Shown here: positions 23,103-29,229 of the stretch, in pieces
Layout: every line of letters begins with the position of its first letter
Position numbering within the stretch: the first letter of the stretch is position 1
Assembly: GCA_934167225.1 (NCBI GenBank)
Contig: CAKPLD010000011.1
Location: 1-29,229, forward strand
Length of the DNA stretch: 29,229 nucleotides
Origin: an uncultured Clostridia bacterium
GTDB lineage: Bacteria; Bacillota; Clostridia; TANB77; CAG-508
Direction: 5' to 3'
The notes under the pieces: model-generated
What the model was told of the DNA's origin: nothing
What the model saw: only the letters and a program-made list of their open reading frames with translations
Database searches by the model: none
Translations under genes and position numbers: made by a program

Positions 23103-24953
23103 ATGTGCGGAATTGTAGGATATATAGGAAAACAAAAAGCCAGTCCAATTTTACTTGCTGGACTTTCAAAATTAGAGTATAGAGGTTATGACTCAGCAGG
23201 AATTGCAACAATTGAAAGAGATTCAATTAAGGTTGTAAAAGATAAAGGTCGTGTTGAAAACCTTTATAATTTAGAAGATACCAAAAAATTAGAAGGAACA
23301 ATTGGTATAGCTCATACAAGATGGGCAACACATGGAATGCCTTCAAAAACAAATTCTCATCCTCATATGGATAACTCAGAATCTATTGCAGTTGTTCATA
23401 ATGGTATAATAGAAAATTATATTGAATTAAAAAATATGTTAATAAAAAATGGGTACCATTTCATTTCAGATACAGATACTGAAATTGTTCCAAATTTAAT
23501 ACATTATTATTATAATTCTGATTCTAAAAATGATGATTTAAAATTATTAAGAGCCGTAAAAAAGGCTTGTGATAGCTTAATTGGAAGTTTTTCTCTTGAA
23601 ATTTTATCAAAATATATGCCAGATAATATGATTGTTGTAAGAAAAGATAGTCCATTAGTTATAGGAAAAGGTCACGGAGAAAATTATATTGCCTCTGACA
23701 TTCCTGCTATTTTAAGCTATACAAAAGATTTTTATTTACTTGAAAATTATGAATATGTTGTATTATCAAGAGATTCTATTAAATTTTACGATAATGATTT
23801 AAAAGAATTTTCAAAAGAAACAACCACAATCACTTGGGATGCTATGGCTGCTGATAAAGATGGTTTCGAAGATTTTATGCTTAAAGAAATTATGGAGCAA
23901 CCAAAAGCTATTCGTGAAACTATGGGATCTAGACTAGATAGTGAAAAATGTGATTTTAGCGAACTTGGTTTTACAAAAGAGTATTTAAGTTCTTTAAAAC
24001 AAATATATATTGTAGCATGTGGAACTGCTATGCATGTTGGACTTTGTGTAAAAAATACTATAGAAAATTTATGCAAAATTCATGTAGAAGTTGATATTGC
24101 ATCAGAATTTAGATATAGAAATCCATTAATAGATGATAAAACATTATGTATTTTTATAAGCCAATCTGGTGAAACTGCTGATACTTTGGCAGCATTAAAG
24201 CTTTCAAAATCAGCTAAAGCTAAAACACTTGCAATTACAAATGTTATTGGTAGCTCAATTGCTAGGGAAGCAGATTTTACACTATATACTCATGCAGGTC
24301 CAGAAATAGCTGTTGCTTCAACTAAAGCATATACTTCACAAATTACTCTTATGACATTAGTTGCAATCTACTTTGCAGAAGTGCTTGGAAGTGCTGATTC
24401 TTCTACATTAAAAAATTTGAAAGAAGAATTACTTTTATTACCAAATAAAATAGAATCAATTTTAAAAGACACTTCAAATATTCATGAAGTTGCAAAAACA
24501 ATGTTTAAAGAACATGATGTGTTCTATCTTGGTAGAGGTGTTGATTATTCAACAGCTTTGGAAGCTTCTTTAAAACTTAAGGAAATTTCGTATATCCACT
24601 CAGAAAGCTATGCTGCTGGTGAATTAAAACATGGTACTATTGCTTTAATTGAAAAAGGTATAAATGTTATTGGTATTATGACAGATTTAAATTTAGTTAA
24701 GAAAACAGTAAGTAATATGGAAGAAATTATTACTAGAGGTGCTGTTACTACTGCTGTTGTTTCAGAATCTGTTTACAAAGAAATTAATGCTTCTTTGTTT
24801 GATAATATTTTGATTGTACCCGATACTTGTGTTTATCTTTCTTCTATTCTTACTATTGTTCCTTTACAACTTTTGGCTTATTTTGTTTCTAAAGAAAAAG
24901 GATTGGATGTTGATAAACCAAGAAATTTAGCAAAATCTGTTACTGTTGAGTAA
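23103..24953 (+). CDS. glmS: Glutamine-fructose-6-phosphate aminotransferase
   Basis: 616 residues, full family length. The N-terminal class II glutaminase domain has catalytic Cys2 (MCGIVGYIG), LEYRGYDSAG, and THGMPSKTNSHPH. Two SIS sugar-isomerase domains follow (CGTAMHVG with SQSGETADTLAA, and FYLGRGVDY with KEISYIHSESYAAGELKHG). The C-terminus is KPRNLAKSVTVE, as expected. It makes glucosamine-6-phosphate for peptidoglycan. ATG 23103 follows AAGGAGAGATTATT. Controlled by the ribozyme directly upstream and ended by a strong terminator. Confidence 0.98.
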   Translation: MCGIVGYIGKQKASPILLAGLSKLEYRGYDSAGIATIERDSIKVVKDKGRVENLYNLEDTKKLEGTIGIAHTRWATHGMPSKTNSHPHMDNSESIAVVHNGIIENYIELKNMLIKNGYHFISDTDTEIVPNLIHYYYNSDSKNDDLKLLRAVKKACDSLIGSFSLEILSKYMPDNMIVVRKDSPLVIGKGHGENYIASDIPAILSYTKDFYLLENYEYVVLSRDSIKFYDNDLKEFSKETTTITWDAMAADKDGFEDFMLKEIMEQPKAIRETMGSRLDSEKCDFSELGFTKEYLSSLKQIYIVACGTAMHVGLCVKNTIENLCKIHVEVDIASEFRYRNPLIDDKTLCIFISQSGETADTLAALKLSKSAKAKTLAITNVIGSSIAREADFTLYTHAGPEIAVASTKAYTSQITLMTLVAIYFAEVLGSADSSTLKNLKEELLLLPNKIESILKDTSNIHEVAKTMFKEHDVFYLGRGVDYSTALEASLKLKEISYIHSESYAAGELKHGTIALIEKGINVIGIMTDLNLVKKTVSNMEEIITRGAVTTAVVSESVYKEINASLFDNILIVPDTCVYLSSILTIVPLQLLAYFVSKEKGLDVDKPRNLAKSVTVE

Positions 24954-25022
24954 TTAAATTTTGCTTAAGCTAATAAATAAATTTGTTTTAATCTACTAAT
25001 GCTTTATTAGGTTAAACTATTT

Positions 25023-25055
25023 AAAACCCCGTGATTAGTACTCACGGGGTTTTGA
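25023..25055 (+). terminator. glmS terminator
   Basis: AAAACCCCGTGA (25023-25034) pairs with TCACGGGGTTTT (25042-25053) around TTAGTAC. Symmetric A and T arms let it work for the converging ynbB transcript as well. Confidence 0.93.
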
Positions 25056-25090
25056 TATTATTTAAATCATTAATAATTTTTAAGATCAAA

Positions 25091-26363
25091 CTAAATTTTA
25101 TCCTCATTTATTTTAAGGCTCATATATTCTATTGCTTTTAATACCCCTATTTTGCCATATTCATATGTTAAGCCTCCCTGCATATAAGCGATATATGGTT
25201 CTCTTATAGGTGCATCACAGCTAAGTTCTATTGTTGCTCCATCAACAAAAGTTCCGGCAGCCATTATAACCTCATCTTCATATCCAGCCATTGGACTTGG
25301 AACCGGAGTTACATAGCTATCTATTGGTGAACCTGATTGAATTCCTTGGCAGAATTTTATTAATTTCTCTTTGTCGTTGAATATTATATTTTGAACAATA
25401 TCAACTCTTGGTTCATTATATTTTGGACTTGTGTTGTATCCGCAACTTTTCTAACATTCTACTTGCAAACACCATTGTTTTTAAGCTACTTGCAACAACT
25501 GAAGGTGCAAAAAATAGTCCCTTTATGTAGTTTGTGTTTTGCCCAAGTGATGGTCCTATTTCTTTTCCTAGTCCTGTTAGTCTTTCTGCAACTAGTGCTA
25601 TTAGGTCTTTTTTTCCTACTACATATGCCCCACTTGTTGCAATTCCTGCTCCTAGATTTTTTATTAATGAACCAACTGCTATATCTGCTCCAACTTCTAT
25701 CGGTTCTTTTGTTGTTACAAATTCACAATAACAGTTATCTACCATTATTATTACATCTTGATTTACTTTTCTAATTTCTTTTATTATTTGTTCAACTTTT
25801 TCTATGCTTATACTTTTTCTTGTTGAATACCCTATCGATCTTTGAATTTCTACCAATTTTATGTCTTTTTTAGATAGTCTTTCTACTATTTTTTCTGTGT
25901 CAAAATATTCGTTGTCTTTTAATTCTATTTGTTCATATTTTATACCAAATGACTTTAATGAACTAGGTCCTGCATTTTCTCCTATTCCTATTACTGTTTG
26001 TAATGTGTCATATGGTAACCCTGTTAGACTAATCATCGTGTCATTTGGTCTTAATAAACCTTGCAATGTTATTGCCAAAGCATGAGAGCCAGAAATCAAC
26101 TGACTTCTGACTATGCTATCTTCTGCTTTAAATATTTGGCTATAAATTTCTTCTATTTTGTCTCTTCCTGGTTCGTCTATTCCATAACCTGTTGATGTAT
26201 TTAAATGCATCCCTGACAAATGATTATCTTGCATTGCTTGTAATACTTTTAAACTGTTTATTTGGCAATTTTTTTCTATTTGCTTAAATTGTGGTTCAAT
26301 TTCTTTTTCAACCTCTATTGATAGTTCTTCTATCTCTTTGCTTATTTTAAAACTTTCATACAT
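25091..26363 (-). CDS. ynbB: YnbB-type PLP enzyme (methionine gamma-lyase/aluminium-resistance family), +1 frame change at a CGG codon
   Basis: PLP-dependent fold-type I protein, about 424 residues when joined. Features: GMHLNTSTGYGIDEPGRD (about 51-68), SGSHALA (91-97), the PLP-contacting VDNCYCEF (Asp209) and the Schiff-base lysine in SLIKNLGAG (Lys235). After MLEKL (Leu307, TTG) the frame meets C-GGA at 25442-25439. Reading on gives a stop within ten codons; skipping the C gives LGYNTSPKYNEPRVDIVQ and continues open through SPMAGYEDEVIMAAGTFVDG and MQGGLTYEYGKIGVLKAIEY to TAA at 25091, the normal end. The start is two bases after the protease stop, so translation is coupled. Exact substrate is uncertain in this family. 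Confidence 0.9.
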
Positions 26364-26365
26364 AC

Positions 26366-28996
26366 TTATTTCACGTCTTTCAATTTTTTATATTTTATAA
26401 ATGTAAATATTCCTGATAATACTATTACTACAACTGCTAATACTATTATTTTATCTGTACCTGTTTTTGGTAGTATTTTTGATGTTTTCGAATTGTCTTG
26501 TGTTACTTTTATACTGTCTATTGATGTATTGTTTTTATTTGATGTATTTGTAATTCCTCCAATTGTTGAATTGTTATTTGTGTTCTCTCCTGAAATATTG
26601 CTGTTTGTGTTTTCTGTATTTTCGTTTGTATCATTAGTATTATTATTTGTATTGTCTGTATTTGTGTTTGTTGTATTACTATTTGTGTTTTCTGTATTTG
26701 TTGTATTACTGTTTGTATTATCTGTATTTGTTGTTGTATTGCTATTTGTATTGTCTGTGTTCGTATTTGTAGTTGTATTGTCTGTTGTATTTGTTGTATT
26801 GCTGTTTGTATTATCTGTATTTGTTGTCGTGTTACTATTTGTGTTGTCTGTATTTGTTGTTGTGTTGCTATTTGTGTTGTCTGTGTTTGTTGTTGTATTA
26901 CTGTCTGTGTTTGTTGTTGTATTGCTATTTGTATTATCTGTATTTGTTGTTGTATTGCTATTTGTGTTGTCTGTGTTTGTTGTTGTATTGCTATTTGTGT
27001 TGTCTGTGTTTGTTGTTGTATTGTTATTTGTATTGTCTGTGTTTGTTGTATTGCTATTTGTGTTATCTGTATTTGTTGTGTTATTATCTTCTTCATGTGT
27101 TCCTTCTACAGTAACTTCTTGTTTTACAATATTGTTTGTTTCGTCTTTTATCCAAATATAATATTTCTGGTCTTTTGATGTTTTTTGTGAAGTTAGTGTA
27201 ATATGTACGGATTTGGCTGGTGATGAAAAAGCTCTCCATGCACTTTCGTCTGTTGGTTCTTCATCTGTTGATGTGTAAGACCAATTTGTAATTTTATTTC
27301 CGCCAACAGCGTATAATTCTATTTTGTTATTTTGATTTTCGTCTTCAGATATATTTACACTTGCAATTACTGGTTTTGCAAACATATTTGTATCGAAGTT
27401 TACATTTCCATATCCATAATATTTGTCTTTTCCTGTTTCTCCTAAATCTTCGCAGTTGTTTATTAAAATATTTTTCATTTCTTCTACTGTATAGTTTTTA
27501 TTTTCTGATTTTAACATTGCAAAATCTGCTACTACAAATGGCGAAGCAAATGATGTTCCAGAGTTTTTTTGATACTCTGCTGATGAAGACGCAAAACTAG
27601 AATTGTATAAATTATCTCCTGTATAATATGGTAATATTAAACCTTGTCCTGGTGCTGCAAAATCTACTGTACTACCATAATTTGAGAATGATGATATATT
27701 TTTTTGGCTATCTATTGCAGATACTGCTATTGTATATTGACTGCTTGCAGGATAATATACACTTTCCTTTCCGTCATTTCCAGAAGCACATACAATAACT
27801 TTTCCAGAATCATATACTGGCTTTAACATTTTCTCTCCCATTGCTTTTGTTGATGATGGTAATTCTGATTCATCTATTCCTAAGCTAACATTTACTACAT
27901 CGACTTTGTCTATTATTGCTGTTAAAGCTTGTATTGCAACAGAGTAGTCTCCTTTTCCATCACTTCCTAATACTTTTATAGGAACTATTTTTACATTATT
28001 TGATGTTGATTCTGCTATAATTCCTGCTACCATTGTTCCATGTCCATTATCATCTGTTATATCTGAATTACTTCCAACATAATTGTATGCTGATGTTAAA
28101 TCTAATCTATCTGCTGTTTCTTCGTTTTTAAATACTTCGTGTGTTGTTCTAACTCCTGTATCTAAAACTGCAACTTTTACATCTGTATTATTTTTTGCAA
28201 AATTTAATTTGTTTACATATTGGCTTATTCCTGTTGATTGAACTCCCCAAGCATAATTGTCTCCTGATACTTGTAGTTCTTCGACCTGTGAATTTGTATC
28301 TTCTATATCTAGAGCAGAAACTTTTGCATCTTTTGCCACATTACTTACTAGTTCATTATTTTTTAAAAGATCATATCCTTCTTTTGTTGATTGTGTGTCT
28401 TTGTAATGAACACAATATATATCGTCAGATACTCTTACTATTGATTCTACATTTCCGCAATTGTTTAATTGGTTTATTTTGTCTGTTTCCATCATGATTG
28501 TTTTTGTTGAATATGGATTTTGTATTTTTATTTTTCCATTTTCATTTGTTACATCTCCTATTGCATTTTCGTTTATGTAATTGTATAGTTTTTCTTTTTC
28601 TTCAGCTGTTTTTACTAAATTTGTTATGTCTTCTTCTTTTCCATCTGCAATAATTTTACCAGAGTTTAAGTCTACTTCAACATCGTAATAATCTTGATTT
28701 ATTTTTGTTGCAATTGTTTTTGTTGTTTCTTCATTTGACGTTTGGTTTGGAATATTTTCTATCTCTGATTCTTCATCTTCGTTACTTATTTTTTCATAAT
28801 CTTCTGGCTTTTTTGTTAAATCAACATAAAATACTTCTTCATTTCCTAATTTTATTTGATTTTTTTCTGCCATTATGTCTTCTTGTGTTTTGTGATTTTT
28901 CTTGTAAATTAGTTGTGTTCCTAGTATAATTCCTCCACTTATTGTAATTACTAGAACTAAACATAATAATAAATTGATAAGTTTTTTTGCTTTCAT
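26366..28996 (-). CDS. Subtilisin-like (S8) serine protease, sortase-anchored
   Basis: About 876 residues, secreted and wall-linked. A signal helix (LINLLLCLVLVITISGGIIL) follows MKAKK, then a propeptide-like region to about 255. Counting from an in-frame ATG at 29008, the catalytic triad is Asp283 (VAVLDTG), His323 (NGHGTMVAGI) and Ser486 (SGTSFASP), with oxyanion Asn411 in ASGNDG. About 540-635 is a beta-rich domain, then a Thr/Asn/Asp repeat (about 645-790), then LPKTG, a membrane helix and KYKKLKDVK for sortase. I prefer the ATG at 28996, since AAGGG abuts the one at 29008. Role is probably processing of external proteins. Its own promoter lies below the rpoC terminator. Confidence 0.95.
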   Translation of the reverse strand: MKAKKLINLLLCLVLVITISGGIILGTQLIYKKNHKTQEDIMAEKNQIKLGNEEVFYVDLTKKPEDYEKISNEDEESEIENIPNQTSNEETTKTIATKINQDYYDVEVDLNSGKIIADGKEEDITNLVKTAEEKEKLYNYINENAIGDVTNENGKIKIQNPYSTKTIMMETDKINQLNNCGNVESIVRVSDDIYCVHYKDTQSTKEGYDLLKNNELVSNVAKDAKVSALDIEDTNSQVEELQVSGDNYAWGVQSTGISQYVNKLNFAKNNTDVKVAVLDTGVRTTHEVFKNEETADRLDLTSAYNYVGSNSDITDDNGHGTMVAGIIAESTSNNVKIVPIKVLGSDGKGDYSVAIQALTAIIDKVDVVNVSLGIDESELPSSTKAMGEKMLKPVYDSGKVIVCASGNDGKESVYYPASSQYTIAVSAIDSQKNISSFSNYGSTVDFAAPGQGLILPYYTGDNLYNSSFASSSAEYQKNSGTSFASPFVVADFAMLKSENKNYTVEEMKNILINNCEDLGETGKDKYYGYGNVNFDTNMFAKPVIASVNISEDENQNNKIELYAVGGNKITNWSYTSTDEEPTDESAWRAFSSPAKSVHITLTSQKTSKDQKYYIWIKDETNNIVKQEVTVEGTHEEDNNTTNTDNTNSNTTNTDNTNNNTTTNTDNTNSNTTTNTDNTNSNTTTNTDNTNSNTTTNTDSNTTTNTDNTNSNTTTNTDNTNSNTTTNTDNTNSNTTNTTDNTTTNTNTDNTNSNTTTNTDNTNSNTTNTENTNSNTTNTNTDNTNNNTNDTNENTENTNSNISGENTNNNSTIGGITNTSNKNNTSIDSIKVTQDNSKTSKILPKTGTDKIIVLAVVVIVLSGIFTFIKYKKLKDVK
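26640..27090 (-). repeat. In-gene tandem repeat encoding TNTDNTNSNT units
   Basis: A roughly 33-base unit (11 codons, NTDNTNSNTTT) recurs about a dozen times with short variants of 18-27 bases. All changes are in multiples of three. It makes a flexible, low-complexity stalk lifting the protease from the wall anchor. Copy number is likely to vary between strains. Confidence 0.92.
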
Positions 28997-29035
28997 ATGT
29001 ACATTCATCCCTTCTTTTTAATTTTTATCTCTTAT

Positions 29036-29064
29036 ATATTACCACATTATTTTTTTCTTTTCAA
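29036..29064 (-). promoter_or_regulatory. Protease operon promoter
   Basis: Minus strand TTGAAA (29064-29059), 17 bases, TAATAT (29041-29036), directly after the rpoC terminator. Confidence 0.65.
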
Positions 29065-29102
29065 TAAAAACAAGAATATTACATAATTTGTAATATTCTT
29101 GT
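29064..29102 (-). terminator. rpoC terminator
   Basis: ACAAGAATATTAC (29070-29082) pairs with GTAATATTCTTGT (29090-29102), loop ATAATTT. On the minus strand TTTTATT follows. Sixteen bases after the rpoC stop. Confidence 0.9.
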
Positions 29103-29118
29103 AATATTTTGTATTTTA

Positions 29119-29229
29119 CTAAGCCTCCACTTTGTTTTCTTCTTCGGCATTTTCTTCTTGTTTTGGCTCTTCTTTCTTTTCTGTGCTTATATGTAAATCT
29201 TGGTATTTTTTCATACCAGTTCCTGCTGG
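29119..29229 (-). CDS. rpoC: RNA polymerase beta' subunit, C-terminal end only
   Basis: The last 36 codons read PAGTGMKKYQDLHI and then a Lys/Glu-rich tail ending KVEA and TAG. LIPAGTGMxxY at the extreme C-terminus is the standard end of bacterial RpoC in Firmicutes, and a terminator follows. The rest lies beyond the window. Confidence 0.85.
   Translation of the reverse strand, partial: PAGTGMKKYQDLHISTEKKEEPKQEENAEEENKVEA

Noticed and set aside
11050..25442. CGG reassigned to another amino acid
   Set aside because: A reassigned codon would not restore the reading frame; all three cases need a one-base skip. CGG in the orphan genes reads well as Arg.
26640..27090. Possible CRISPR array
   Set aside because: The repeats lie inside a coding frame, have no unique spacers and vary in steps of three bases.
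26493..27161. ORFs in other frames of the protease stalk repeat
   Set aside because: Valine/leucine/phenylalanine or Thr/Gln/Ile-rich shadows of the TNTDN repeat, without start signals.

Overview
The window is from a low-G+C Gram-positive bacterium. The evidence is A/T-rich codon use, AGGAGG ribosome sites, TTGACA-17-TATAAT promoters, a glmS ribozyme, a two-subunit-type AddA nuclease, a YnbB-type PLP enzyme and a sortase-anchored (LPKTG) protease. An uncultured gut-type clostridium would fit, but this is inference; there is no rRNA here to test it.

Layout. 1-2.1 kb: copper-export operon (copA, copZ-like chaperone, 24-codon leader ORF) behind one promoter with a CsoR-like dyad, then a ZIP-transporter fragment. 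2.3-7.75 kb: FtsX/MacB-type ABC exporter and its probable TetR regulator, pulled apart by a RelE/ParE toxin-antitoxin pair and an IS200-like insertion sequence. 7.75-11.3 kb: leftward run of a DUF4143-ATPase remnant, a PspC-headed chimera, dgkA, tag (3-methyladenine glycosylase), a YolD-like protein with a small partner, and a Y-family DNA polymerase with a possible SOS box. 11.8-15.7 kb: addA and a small co-transcribed gene, with no addB nearby. 16.5-17.9 kb: coiled-coil protein with a long Glu-Pro tandem repeat. 19.6-21.9 kb: hpt-uvrC. 22.8-25 kb: glmS with its ribozyme. 25.1-29.2 kb: ynbB, an S8 protease and the 3' end of rpoC.

Between these blocks lie five unrecognised genes (11353, 15785, 18107, 19138, and 22673 on the minus strand). 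They have visibly higher G+C, mostly TGA stops and free use of the Arg codon CGG. Each carries its own near-consensus promoter, strong ribosome site and hairpin terminator. They look like independent transcription units of different origin from the chromosome around them.

The most unusual observation concerns CGG. I find no in-frame CGG in roughly 7,500 codons of the A/T-rich genes, except at three places. In the Y-family polymerase, the YnbB homologue and the Glu-Pro repeat protein, a CGG sits exactly where the reading frame breaks, always as NNN-C-GGA. Skipping the single C restores the frame each time, and in the two recognisable families it restores an expected glycine. This may be +1 frameshifting at a nearly forbidden CGG codon, or a shared mutational or sequencing artefact. 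Both readings are testable.
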